Assembly: GCF_020423045.1 (NCBI RefSeq)
Contig: NZ_CP081943.1
Location: 3,410,001 to 3,474,000 of the forward strand
Origin: Pseudomonas sp. MM213
Lineage (GTDB): Bacteria; Pseudomonadota; Gammaproteobacteria; Pseudomonadales; Pseudomonadaceae
Direction: 5' to 3'
Length of the DNA: 64,000 bases
The notes under the pieces are model-generated. The model saw only the letters and a program-made list of their open reading frames with translations. It was not told the origin of the DNA and did not search any database. The translations under genes and the position numbers were made by a program. This document shows, piece by piece, positions 48,696 through 58,643 of the stretch. Numbering within the stretch: the stretch's first letter is position 1; every line of letters starts with the position of its first letter.

Positions 48696-51600
48696 AGGGC
48701 CACGGCTCGGTTTCTGCGTGGTGCATCGATCATCCGGTGGCGACGATCCTGCTGACGTTTGCCCTGGTATTGCTCGGCGTCATTGCGTTCCCACGGTTGC
48801 CCATCGCGCCGCTGCCGGAAGCCGAATTCCCGACCATCCAGGTGGCCGCGCAACTGCCCGGCGCCAGCCCGGAAACCATGGCTTCCTCGGTGGCCACGCC
48901 GCTTGAAGTGCAATTCAGCGCCATTCCCGGCGTGACCCAGATGACCTCGAGCAGCGCCCTCGGCTCGACCAACCTGACCCTGCAATTCACCCTCGACAAA
49001 AGCATCGACACCGCCGCGCAGGAAGTGCAGGCCGCGATCAACACCGCCGCCGGCAAACTGCCCAAGGACATGCCGAACCTTCCGACCTGGCGCAAGGTCA
49101 ACCCGGCCGACAGCCCGGTGCTGATTCTCAGCATCAACTCGACCCTGATGCCCGGCCCCGAACTCAGCGATCTGGTGGAAACCCTGCTGTCCCGTCAGAT
49201 CAGCCAGATCGACGGTGTAGGCCAGATCAACATCACCGGCCAGCAACGTCCGGCGATTCGCGTTCAAGCCTCGGCAGACAAACTCGCGGCCATCGGCCTT
49301 ACGCTGGCGGACATTCGTCTGGCGATCCAAAACACCAGCCTCAACCTGGCCAAAGGTGCGTTGTATGGCGAGTCGAGCATCTCGACGCTGTCGACCAACG
49401 ATCAGTTGTTCCACCCCGAGGAATACAGCCAACTCATCGTTTCCTACAAGGACGGTGCACCGGTTCACTTGAAAGATGTCGCCAAAGTCGTCAACGGTTC
49501 GGAAGATGCCTACGTGCAAGCCTGGGCCGGGGACAAGCCCGGGGTGAACCTGGTGATTTCCCGGCAACCGGGGGCCAACATCGTCGAGACCGTGGATCGC
49601 ATTCAGGCCGCCCTGCCCGCTCTCGAAGCGATGCTGCCGGCGTCGGTGCAGGTCAAAGTGTTGGTTGACCGGACCCAGACCATCCGCGCCTCGTTGCATG
49701 AGGTGGAAGTCACCCTGCTGATCGCGATCATGCTGGTGGTGGCGGTGATGGCGCTGTTCCTGCGTCAGTGGTCGGCGACGCTGATCGTGTCGGCGGTGCT
49801 GGGTGTGTCGCTGGTCGCCAGTTTTGCCCTGATGTACATCATGGGCTTCAGCCTGAACAACCTGACACTGGTGGCGATCGTGGTGGCCGTGGGGTTTGTG
49901 GTCGACGATGCGATTGTCGTGGTGGAGAACATTCACCGACACCTGGAGGCCGGCGACGGCATGCGCGAGGCGGCGATCAAAGGCGCCGGCGAGATTGGTT
50001 TTACCGTGGTCTCGATCAGTTTTTCGCTGGTGGCGGCGTTCATTCCGCTGCTGTTCATGGGCGGCGTGGTCGGGCGGCTGTTCAAGGAGTTCGCCCTGAC
50101 GGCCACGTCTACGATCATGATTTCAGTGGTGGTGTCGCTGACGTTGGCGCCGACCCTCGCCGCGCTGTTCATGCGTGCGCCAGTGCATCACGCCCACAGC
50201 AAAAAAACCTTTGGCGAACGCTTGCTGGCCGGCTACGAAAAGCTCCTGCGCCGTGCCCTCGCCCATCAGAAATTGATGATCGGGGTGTTCGGCATGTCCC
50301 TGGCCCTGGCCATCGCCGGCTACATCTTCATTCCGAAGGGTTTCTTCCCGGTGCAAGACACCGGTTTTGTCCTCGGCACCACCGAAGCCGCCGCCGATAT
50401 TTCCTACGGCGACATGGTGAAAAAACACCTGGCGATGGCGGAAATCGTCGCGGCAGATCCAGCGGTCGCGGCGTTTTCCCACTCCGTCGGCGTCTCCGGC
50501 AGCAACCAGACCATCGCCAACGGCCGCTTCTGGATTTCCCTGAAAAAACGCAGCGAGCGCGACGTCTCGGCCAGCCAGTTCATCGACCGGATCCGTCCGC
50601 AACTGATGAAAGTCCCGGGCATCGTGCTGTACCTGCGCGCCGGCCAGGACATCAATCTCAGCTCCGGCCCGAGTCGCGCGCAGTACCAATACGTGCTCAA
50701 GAGCAACGACGGCGCAACCCTCAGCACCTGGACCCAGCGCCTCACGGAAAAACTGCGCGCCAACCCGGCGTTCCGCGACATTTCCAACGACCTGCAACTG
50801 GGCGGCAGCATCACCCACATCAGCATCGACCGCAGCGCCGCCGCGCGTTTCGGCCTGACCGCCAGCGATGTCGACGAAGCGCTGTACGATGCGTTCGGTC
50901 AGCGGCAGATCAACGAATTCCAGACCCAGATCAACCAGTACAACGTGATCCTGGAACTGGACACCAGGCAACGCGGCAAAGCTGAAAGCCTCAATTATTT
51001 CTACCTGCGCTCGCCGCTCAGTGGGGAAATGGTGCCGCTGTCGGCGCTGGCGAAATTCGATGCGCCGACGGTTGGCCCGTTGTCGATCGCCCATGACGGG
51101 ATGTTCCCGGCCGCCAACCTGTCGTTCAACCTGGCGCCCGGCGTGGCGCTTGGCGATGCGGTGATCATGCTCAATCAGGCCAAGGCCGAGATCGGCATGC
51201 CGGCCGCCATGAGCGGCAACTTCCAGGGCGCGGCCCAGGCGTTCCAGAGTTCGCTGGCCAGCCAGCCGTGGCTGATTCTGGCGGCGCTGGTGGCGGTGTA
51301 CATCATTCTCGGCGTGCTCTATGAGAGCTTCGTGCACCCGTTGACCATCATCTCGACGCTGCCCTCGGCGGGTCTCGGGGCGGTGATCATGCTGTGGATT
51401 TGCGGCCAGGATTTTTCGATCATGGCGTTGATCGGGCTGGTGCTGCTGATCGGCATCGTGAAGAAAAACGGCATCCTGATGATCGACTTCGCCCTCGACG
51501 CCCAACGCAACCGTGGCCTGCCGCCGGAAGAGGCGATTTTCCAGGCCTGCATCACGCGGTTCCGGCCGATCATCATGACCACCCTCGCCGCCCTGCTCGG

Positions 51601-51796
51601 CGCGCTGCCGCTGATGCTCGGCTATGGCACCGGCGCCGAACTGCGCCAACCATTGGGGATCGCGGTCGTCGGTGGCCTGCTGGTGAGCCAGGCGCTGACG
51701 CTGTTCACCACTCCAGTCATATACTTGTGGCTGGAGCGACTATTTCATCGGCCCAAAAAACCAGCGCCCGTACCGGTGCTGGCGACCACAGACTGA
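48692..51796 (+). CDS. RND multidrug efflux pump (HAE1 type)
   Basis: A 1034-residue inner-membrane proton/drug antiporter with the AcrB-like layout: helix 1 (about 17-34), a large periplasmic loop, helices 2-6, a second loop and helices 8-12. The proton-relay Asp pair in helix 4 is in VGFVVDDAIVVVENI, and the helix 10 Lys is in GIVKKNGILMIDFAL. It overlaps the adaptor gene by 4 bp. The sequence is nearer to the MdtBC/MuxBC branch, yet only one pump gene is present and no outer-membrane factor gene follows. Confidence 0.94.
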   Translation: MKGHGSVSAWCIDHPVATILLTFALVLLGVIAFPRLPIAPLPEAEFPTIQVAAQLPGASPETMASSVATPLEVQFSAIPGVTQMTSSSALGSTNLTLQFTLDKSIDTAAQEVQAAINTAAGKLPKDMPNLPTWRKVNPADSPVLILSINSTLMPGPELSDLVETLLSRQISQIDGVGQINITGQQRPAIRVQASADKLAAIGLTLADIRLAIQNTSLNLAKGALYGESSISTLSTNDQLFHPEEYSQLIVSYKDGAPVHLKDVAKVVNGSEDAYVQAWAGDKPGVNLVISRQPGANIVETVDRIQAALPALEAMLPASVQVKVLVDRTQTIRASLHEVEVTLLIAIMLVVAVMALFLRQWSATLIVSAVLGVSLVASFALMYIMGFSLNNLTLVAIVVAVGFVVDDAIVVVENIHRHLEAGDGMREAAIKGAGEIGFTVVSISFSLVAAFIPLLFMGGVVGRLFKEFALTATSTIMISVVVSLTLAPTLAALFMRAPVHHAHSKKTFGERLLAGYEKLLRRALAHQKLMIGVFGMSLALAIAGYIFIPKGFFPVQDTGFVLGTTEAAADISYGDMVKKHLAMAEIVAADPAVAAFSHSVGVSGSNQTIANGRFWISLKKRSERDVSASQFIDRIRPQLMKVPGIVLYLRAGQDINLSSGPSRAQYQYVLKSNDGATLSTWTQRLTEKLRANPAFRDISNDLQLGGSITHISIDRSAAARFGLTASDVDEALYDAFGQRQINEFQTQINQYNVILELDTRQRGKAESLNYFYLRSPLSGEMVPLSALAKFDAPTVGPLSIAHDGMFPAANLSFNLAPGVALGDAVIMLNQAKAEIGMPAAMSGNFQGAAQAFQSSLASQPWLILAALVAVYIILGVLYESFVHPLTIISTLPSAGLGAVIMLWICGQDFSIMALIGLVLLIGIVKKNGILMIDFALDAQRNRGLPPEEAIFQACITRFRPIIMTTLAALLGALPLMLGYGTGAELRQPLGIAVVGGLLVSQALTLFTTPVIYLWLERLFHRPKKPAPVPVLATTD

Positions 51797-51805
51797 GGCG
51801 GGGTC

Positions 51806-52483
51806 ATGCGCGTTCTGATTATCGAAGACGAGGAAAAAACCGCGGACTATTTGCACCGCGGCCTGACGGAACAGGGTTACACCGTGGACCTGGCGCGGGA
51901 CGGCGTTGAAGGCCTGCACCTGGCGCTGGAAAGCGACTACGCGGTGATCGTCCTCGACGTGATGTTGCCGGGCCTCGACGGCTTCGGCGTACTGCGTGCC
52001 TTACGTGCGCGCAAGCAAACCCCGGTGATCATGCTCACCGCCCGCGAGCGTGTCGAAGACCGCATCAAAGGCCTGCGCGACGGCGCCGACGATTACCTCG
52101 GCAAACCGTTTTCCTTCCTCGAACTGGTGGCGCGTCTGCAAGCACTGACCCGGCGCAGCGGCGGTCATGAACCGGTGCAAGTGAGCATCGCCGACCTGTG
52201 GATAGATTTGATCAGCCGCAAGGCCACCCGCGCCGGCACGCGTCTGGACCTGACCGCCAAGGAGTTCTCGCTGCTCAGCGTGCTGGCCCGTCGGCAAGGG
52301 GAAATCCTCTCGAAAACGGCAATTGCGGAAATGGTCTGGGACATCAATTTCGACAGTGACGCCAACGTCGTCGAAGTCGCGATCAAACGCCTGCGCGCCA
52401 AACTCGACGGGCCGTTCGACGAGAAACTGCTGCACACGATCCGGGGCATGGGTTATGTGCTGGAGAGCCGTGGTGTCCAGTAA
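51806..52483 (+). CDS. OmpR-type response regulator (heavy-metal/efflux group)
   Basis: A 225-residue two-component regulator. Receiver 1-118 with acidic residues in IIEDEEKTA, phospho-acceptor Asp51 in VLDVMLPGLDGF and Lys in GKPFSFLEL; a winged-helix output domain (about 128-222) with RLDLTAKEFSLLSVL and ANVVEVAIKRLRAKLD. It resembles CusR/CopR-like regulators. Located 9 bp after the pump gene and overlapping the kinase gene, it very likely controls this efflux operon; the inducer is not evident. Confidence 0.93.
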   Translation: MRVLIIEDEEKTADYLHRGLTEQGYTVDLARDGVEGLHLALESDYAVIVLDVMLPGLDGFGVLRALRARKQTPVIMLTARERVEDRIKGLRDGADDYLGKPFSFLELVARLQALTRRSGGHEPVQVSIADLWIDLISRKATRAGTRLDLTAKEFSLLSVLARRQGEILSKTAIAEMVWDINFDSDANVVEVAIKRLRAKLDGPFDEKLLHTIRGMGYVLESRGVQ

Positions 52484-53837
52484 TTCGATTGCCCTGCGCC
52501 TCAGTGGAATGTTCACGCTGGTGGCGCTTTTGGTGTTTCTGCTGATCGGCTGGGCGCTCTATCAGCAGGTCGACAAAGGCCTGGGTTTGCTGCCCGAAGC
52601 CGAGCTGGACGCACGTTACAGCGTGCTCGAATCCACCGTCGGCCGTTACGGCACGCCCGAGCATTGGGTGAAGATCAACAACAAGCTCAAGCTGCTCGGC
52701 GAAGAAGACAAACGCATCAGTTTCTGGATCACCAGCGGCGATCCGCACTACGAATATGGCAACCCGACGCCGCAGATCCGCGCCTTCGCCGAAGGCCCGC
52801 TGGGCATGCGCGATTTGCAGTTGCCGGGCCAGCCTTATCCAATGAAAGTGCTGGTCAGCCAGTTCCCGGCCAAGGATCAACGCCCGCCGCTGCGCTTTAT
52901 GATCGGCATCGACACCGAGACGTTTTTTCAAACCCAGCATCATCTGCTGATTGCGCTGATCAGCCTGGCGGTTGTCGGCGTGCTGCTGGCTTCGGCGCTC
53001 GGTTACTGGGTGGCGCGGATCGGCCTCAAACCGTTGATCAAGTTGTCTCAGGAGGCTCAGCGCCTGGCGCCGCCGCTGCGTTCCGGGCGTTTGCGCTTAT
53101 CGTCGTTGCCGCCGGAGCTCAATCAGTTCGTCAACTCGTTCAACTCCACCCTGGAGCGGGTCGAACAGGCTTACTCGCGGCTTGAGTCGTTCAATGCCGA
53201 CGTCGCTCATGAGCTGCGCTCACCGCTGACCAATCTGATTGGTCAGACTCAGGTAGCGCTGACGCGCGGGCGTTCGGCGGAACACTATTTCGAAGTGCTG
53301 CAATCGAATCTTGAGGAGCTTGAGCGACTGCGTTCGATCATCAACGACATGCTGTTCCTCGCCAGTGCGGATCAGGGCAGCAAGGCCACCAAACTGACGT
53401 CCACCTCGCTGGCGGATGAAGTGGCGACGACGCTGGAGTATCTGGATTTCATTCTTGAAGACGCGCAGGTTCAAGTGCAGGTCCGTGGCGATGCGCAGGT
53501 ACGGATCGAGATCGCACATCTGCGTCGAGCGCTGATCAACTTGCTGAGCAACGCGGTGCAACACACCGAGCCCGGGCAGGTGATTCAGGTGCAGATCGAC
53601 GTCGAGGAGCATCAAGTCAGCATCGGCGTGGCAAACCCCGGTGCACCGATTGCCAACGAACATCTGCCGCGATTGTTCGAGCGCTTCTACCGGGTCGATG
53701 CGTCGCGCAGCAACAGTGGCAACAACCACGGCCTGGGGCTGGCGATCGTCAAGGCGATTGCGTTGATGCACGGCGGGGATGTGTTTGTGCGCAGTGACCA
53801 CGGCATGAATACCTTCGGTATTCACCTTCCCGTCTGA
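52473..53837 (+). CDS. Heavy-metal-type sensor histidine kinase
   Basis: A 454-residue inner-membrane kinase. Helix 1 (about 10-32), a periplasmic sensor domain to about 160, helix 2 (about 163-186), HAMP, the phospho-acceptor His246 in ADVAHELRSPLTNL, the N box LINLLSNAVQHT, and the C-terminal ATP-lid NNHGLGLAIVKAI. VANPGAPI in place of a DxGxG box is usual in CusS-like kinases. The start is taken as GTG 52473 with GGAG 7 nt ahead, overlapping the regulator gene by 11 bp. GTG 52470 is one codon earlier. Confidence 0.92.
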   Translation: MSSNSIALRLSGMFTLVALLVFLLIGWALYQQVDKGLGLLPEAELDARYSVLESTVGRYGTPEHWVKINNKLKLLGEEDKRISFWITSGDPHYEYGNPTPQIRAFAEGPLGMRDLQLPGQPYPMKVLVSQFPAKDQRPPLRFMIGIDTETFFQTQHHLLIALISLAVVGVLLASALGYWVARIGLKPLIKLSQEAQRLAPPLRSGRLRLSSLPPELNQFVNSFNSTLERVEQAYSRLESFNADVAHELRSPLTNLIGQTQVALTRGRSAEHYFEVLQSNLEELERLRSIINDMLFLASADQGSKATKLTSTSLADEVATTLEYLDFILEDAQVQVQVRGDAQVRIEIAHLRRALINLLSNAVQHTEPGQVIQVQIDVEEHQVSIGVANPGAPIANEHLPRLFERFYRVDASRSNSGNNHGLGLAIVKAIALMHGGDVFVRSDHGMNTFGIHLPV

Positions 53838-53850
53838 TCTTTCGCAAATC

Positions 53851-53932
53851 TGTAGGAGCCGGCTTGCTGGCGATCGGTCTTAAGTTCTGTGTTGTTTTTG
53901 AAGACGCCATCGCCAGCAAGCCGGCTCCTACA
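53851..53932. repeat. REPIN after the sensor kinase gene
   Basis: Inverted REP pair TGTAGGAGCCGGCTTGCTGG to CCAGCAAGCCGGCTCCTACA with an AT-rich 33-nt centre, 13 bp after the kinase stop. Confidence 0.9.
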
Positions 53933-54052
53933 GGGTTGTGATCTTTGCTTATCCCGCAACAGTCCTTTATTGAATTGGCTCTGTTTCCCATCGGCCAGGA
54001 TCCTTATCTTTGCGCCACCAAACAGCACTTGCCAAGCAAGAAGGTTTTAAAG

Positions 54053-54277
54053 ATGTCCAACACTATGGGTATTGCCAGCGCTTTCGTTTTGTCCTCTTTG
54101 TTCCTCTCTCCATTCGCCATGGCTGAAGAGTCGCAGTCCTTCGTCGCACACAATGCAGCGCGCGCTGCAGCGTTTGAAGAACATCAGAGCGAAATGACGG
54201 CCAAGGCGCAGGGCGCTGCGCAAACCCCTCAAGCGTCGACCATTCAGGCCCAGCCACGGGTCGAAAAAGATAGCTGA
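54053..54277 (+). CDS. Small exported protein of unknown function
   Basis: A 74-residue protein. Signal peptide about 1-24 (LSPFAMA), then a charged, probably helical mature chain of about 50 residues (EESQSFVAHNAARAAAFEEHQ, then Gln/Ala-rich). ATG 54053 is preceded by AAGAAGG; the upstream frame from 53945 is not convincing. A terminator follows 66 bp after the stop. No domain recognised; role in the envelope is only inferred from the signal. Confidence 0.78.
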   Translation: MSNTMGIASAFVLSSLFLSPFAMAEESQSFVAHNAARAAAFEEHQSEMTAKAQGAAQTPQASTIQAQPRVEKDS

Positions 54278-54343
54278 TCGCTCACATCGCTCTATTTCCC
54301 TCGACACTTTTCGTCGGCTCTTCCTGTTGAAAAGTTGTCTTCA

Positions 54344-54372
54344 AAGCCGCTGCTATCAGCGGCTTTTTTTTG
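54344..54372 (+). terminator. Terminator after the small exported protein
   Basis: Perfect 9-bp stem AAGCCGCTG/CAGCGGCTT with a 4-nt loop and a long T run. Confidence 0.92.
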
Positions 54373-54471
54373 TTGTGGTTCAAATGCTGTCCGGTTCGTC
54401 TTCCCTGACAAGAAACATCCCGCACTTCAAAACAATGAAGTGTTCAGTAGACCCAAGGAGCTGTACCGCTA

Positions 54472-55782
54472 GTGCGTTTCCCTCAAAGATTCAATCCGTT
54501 GTTCATTGCAATCGCCGTAACGATGCCAATCAACGCCAAGGCCGCCGACCAAGAAGGTTTTGTCGAAGGTTCGAGCCTCAACCTCAATGCCCGCAACTAC
54601 TACATGAACCGCAACCGCCTGCAGCAGGCGGACGACAATATTGAATGGGGCCAGGGTTTCCTGGGGGTCTTCGAATCGGGTTTTACCGAAGGCACCGTCG
54701 GTTTCGGTCTGGATGCCCACGCCATGCTCGGGCTTAAGCTGGACGGCGGAGGCGGTACCGATAATTCGAGCATCCTGCCGATCAGTGACGGCAACGGCAA
54801 AGCGCCGGGGTCGTTTTCGACGGCGGGTGGCACGCTGAAAATACGCGCCTTCGATACCGAGCTGAAGGCCGGTGACCTGTTTCTCGCCAACCCGGTGATC
54901 GCCGGCGGCGAGACGCGCATGCTGCCGCAGACCTTTCGCGGCGTCAGCTTGACCAATCACAGCTTCGACGGTTTTCTGATTGAAGGTGGCCAGGCGAGTT
55001 TCACCAAGCCCTACAACCAAAGCGGTCATACGCGCATCGGCACGTCCTATGGCAGCCTCGCCGAGGGCGACGAAAGCCAGCACCTGAACTGGGCCGGCGT
55101 GGCCTGGAGCGGCCTGCCGGGGTTGACCAGCAGCCTTTACGCCGCCGAACTCAAGGACATCTGGAACCAGTATTACTACGACCTGGATTACACCTACGCG
55201 CTGAACGAACTGGTCAGTCTCAATCCGGGCCTGCACGTTTATCACACGCAGGACACCGGCGATGCGCTGCTGGGCAACATCGACAACAACACTTACAGCC
55301 TGCATTTCACCGTCGGCGTGGGCAATCACAGCGTCACCGCCGCTCACCAGCGGGTCAACGGCAACACGCCGTTCGACTACATCAGCCAGGGCGACAGCAT
55401 TTTTCTCGATAACTCCCAGCAGTATTCCGACTTCAATGGCCCGAATGAACGCTCGTGGAAACTCAAGTACGCCTACGACTTTATCGGACTCGGCCTACCC
55501 GGCCTGACCTCGGCAGTGTCTTACTCTCGGGGCGAGCTGGACCTGACCAAAGCCGATCCAGACAGCCGCGGCTACGCCTCGTGGTACAGCGCCGACGGCA
55601 AAAATGCCAAGCACTGGGAGCGTGACATTGATCTGAAGTACGTGGTCCAGGGCGGCAAGGCCAAGGATCTGTCGGTACGCCTGCAATGGGCCACCAACCG
55701 TGGGGGCAACGGTTATGGCGCGCTGGATCAGGACACTGATGAATACCGGCTGATCGTCGACTACCCGCTGAATGTCTTCTAA
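54472..55782 (+). CDS. OprD-family outer-membrane porin
   Basis: A 436-residue substrate-specific porin. Signal peptide about 1-24 (INAKA), then the OprD-type mature start [19 protein letters not shown]. Family marks are [29 protein letters not shown] segments, [28 protein letters not shown], and the C-terminal [11 protein letters not shown] ending in Phe for outer-membrane insertion. OprD porins take up amino acids or organic acids; the substrate cannot be read from sequence. Start is GTG 54472, with AAGGAG 11 nt ahead, a rather long spacing. Confidence 0.93.
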   Translation: MRFPQRFNPLFIAIAVTMPINAKAADQEGFVEGSSLNLNARNYYMNRNRLQQADDNIEWGQGFLGVFESGFTEGTVGFGLDAHAMLGLKLDGGGGTDNSSILPISDGNGKAPGSFSTAGGTLKIRAFDTELKAGDLFLANPVIAGGETRMLPQTFRGVSLTNHSFDGFLIEGGQASFTKPYNQSGHTRIGTSYGSLAEGDESQHLNWAGVAWSGLPGLTSSLYAAELKDIWNQYYYDLDYTYALNELVSLNPGLHVYHTQDTGDALLGNIDNNTYSLHFTVGVGNHSVTAAHQRVNGNTPFDYISQGDSIFLDNSQQYSDFNGPNERSWKLKYAYDFIGLGLPGLTSAVSYSRGELDLTKADPDSRGYASWYSADGKNAKHWERDIDLKYVVQGGKAKDLSVRLQWATNRGGNGYGALDQDTDEYRLIVDYPLNVF

Positions 55783-55794
55783 GCTTCGCTAAGC

Positions 55795-55827
55795 AAAAGG
55801 CCAGCATCTTTTGCTGGCCTTTTTTTT
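55795..55827 (+). terminator. Porin gene terminator
   Basis: Stem AAGGCCAGCA/TGCTGGCCTT with a 5-nt loop and a run of T residues, 15 bp after the oprD-type gene. Confidence 0.93.
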
Positions 55828-55929
55828 ATCCGGCCTTTATACAAGCCCTCTGGACGCGACCGGTTTCTGGGACTCTGCCCGACTCTTGTAAAAAACTTTC
55901 ATAACACCTTATTTGCAGAAGCCAGAACC

Positions 55930-57425
55930 ATGAGTGTGAGCAGTGTGAAATCTCAAGATCCGATCGGGTCGACACGATCGGAGCGACTTCTGATTCTCGG
56001 CAGTGTGCTGTTGGTGATTGCGATACTCAGCATCGTGACGTTTCTGCTGATCCGTGAGCGCGCCAACGCCGAATTGTCCGCCGCTCGCGCCGCCAACAAC
56101 ATCGTGCAATTGATCGACGCCGACGTGCTGCGCAATGTCGAACTCTATGATATTTCCCTGCTGGGCTTGATCGCCGCCTCCCAGCGAGAGGATCTCAAGA
56201 GCGTATCTCCAGCCATTCGCCATATGGCCTATTTCGACCGCGCCACTGCCGCGCCGTACAAGGGCAATATTTTGTTGCTCGACAATAAGGGCGACGTGAT
56301 CGCCGACTCGGCTTCGGTGGAGCCCAGGCAAGGCAACTACGCCGATCGCGAATACTTTCAATCTCACGTGAACAACCCGGACCCGGGCATGTTCATCAGC
56401 CCCCCTTTAGAGCCAGGTCGCCCGAACAGGATTGGCGTATCAGTTTCAGTCGACGGCTGAGCGGCTCCCAGGGTGAGTTTCTGGGAGTAGCCGAAGCCGC
56501 CATGCGCTTGAGTTACTTCGATCAGTTGTTCAACAGTTTGAGCATCGGCCGCGATAGCACGGTCAATCTGATCAGCAAGAATGGGATTCTCCTGGCCCAG
56601 CAACCACGCCTGGCCGAAGAGCTGATTGGCAAGGATTTCAGTAATCGCCCCAATTTCCAACGCATCGTCAAAGAAGGCAATGGCAGCTTCACCAGCATGT
56701 CCGATCGATACCGTGACAAGCGTCTGTACACCTTTTCCAAGGTCGGAAATTTGCCACTGATCGTCATCGTTGCGCTGTCCAGTGATGAAGTTTTTGCGGC
56801 CTGGAAGCGCACGGCAGTGGTGGTCAGCTCTGCAACCGTAGCCTTGTGCGTAAGCCTGCTGTGGCTGACGTGGTTGCTACGCCGTGAATTGCGCCGGCGT
56901 CACAACGCCGAACACGAGCTGGCACAACTGGCCGCCACCGATGCCTTGACCGGCGTAGCCAACCGCCGAACGCTCGATCAAACCCTGCGCCATGAGTGGT
57001 TTCGCGCGCAACGCTCCGGCAAACCGCTGTCGGTGTTGATGATCGATGCCGACCACTTCAAAGCGTTCAACGATCAACATGGCCATCAGGCGGGTGACGA
57101 TGCGCTGCGCGCACTGGCCAAGGTGATTGCCGAGAATGTGCGGCGACCGACGGATCTGGTCGCCCGCTACGGAGGGGAGGAGTTCTCGGTGGTGCTGGCG
57201 GAAACGGACAGCGCAGGCGCGCGGCAAATTGCTGAACACATTCGGTCTGCGGTGGAACAACTGCCGTTTGTGGCGGGCGTGGAATCGCCGATTACTGTCA
57301 GTATCGGCATCAGCACCTGGACTTCGACCACCGATACCAGCCTTGAACAGTTGCTGATTGCGGCGGACAAAGCGCTGTATCAGGCGAAGGAAAGCGGGCG
57401 AAATCGAGTGGTGGCTACGCAGTGA
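55930..57425 (+). pseudogene. Frameshifted sensor diguanylate cyclase
   Basis: Two adjoining frames encode one protein. 55930-56460 gives a membrane segment (about 20-41) and the first half of a periplasmic Cache-like sensor, ending abnormally after GRPNRIGVSVSVDG. The other frame, open before 56436, reads RISFSRRLSGSQGEFLGVAEAAMRLSYFDQL onward, a second membrane segment and a GGDEF domain to 57425. Adding one G near 56429-56431 (GG to GGG) gives N-R-D-W-R-I-S-F-S, the expected sequence, and a 498-residue protein. The catalytic GGEEF and the inhibitory RxxD (RPTD, five residues upstream) are intact. Either a recent null mutation or a sequencing error. Confidence 0.82.
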
Positions 57426-57450
57426 AATTTTCGCTGTAGCGGCCGGCCTC

Positions 57451-57533
57451 TTCGCGGGCAAGCCTCGCTCCTACAGGGTACGCATTGCCATTGTAGGAGC
57501 GAGCGGTGCGGCGACCCGACTTGCCCGCGAAGG
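57451..57533. repeat. REP pair in reverse arrangement
   Basis: TTCGCGGGCAAGCCTCGCTC-CTACA followed by TGTAGGAGCGAGCG...ACTTGCCCGCGAA. The TGTAGG ends are inside, and the right copy carries the same extra GCGACCCG insertion as seen in other copies of this type. It lies between the cyclase and lpxC genes. Confidence 0.87.
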
Positions 57534-57570
57534 CGTCATCACTACCACCACACGACTTTCTGGCAGGCAT

Positions 57571-57600
57571 AAAAAAAGGCCACCCGAAGGCAGCCTTTAA
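57571..57600 (-). terminator. Probable lpxC terminator
   Basis: On the minus strand an imperfect hairpin AAAGGCTGCC/GGGTGGCCTTT ends in seven T residues, about 20 bp beyond the lpxC stop. The stem has mismatches, so strength is uncertain. Confidence 0.65.
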
Positions 57601-57619
57601 AAACTAGAGAGGTTTTTAC

Positions 57620-58567
<948 letters not shown>

Positions 58568-58643
58568 TCAACAAAGGCTGGCGATGATAGCAGACCAGAC
58601 CTTTGCTGAACACCAATCACCTTCATAGCCCTGATACATTCCA

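Noticed and set aside
49768..51649. Long frames on both strands inside the RND pump gene (plus 49768-50985, minus 50123-51649)
   Set aside because: The pump reads through without interruption in its own frame with all expected motifs; the others are shadows.
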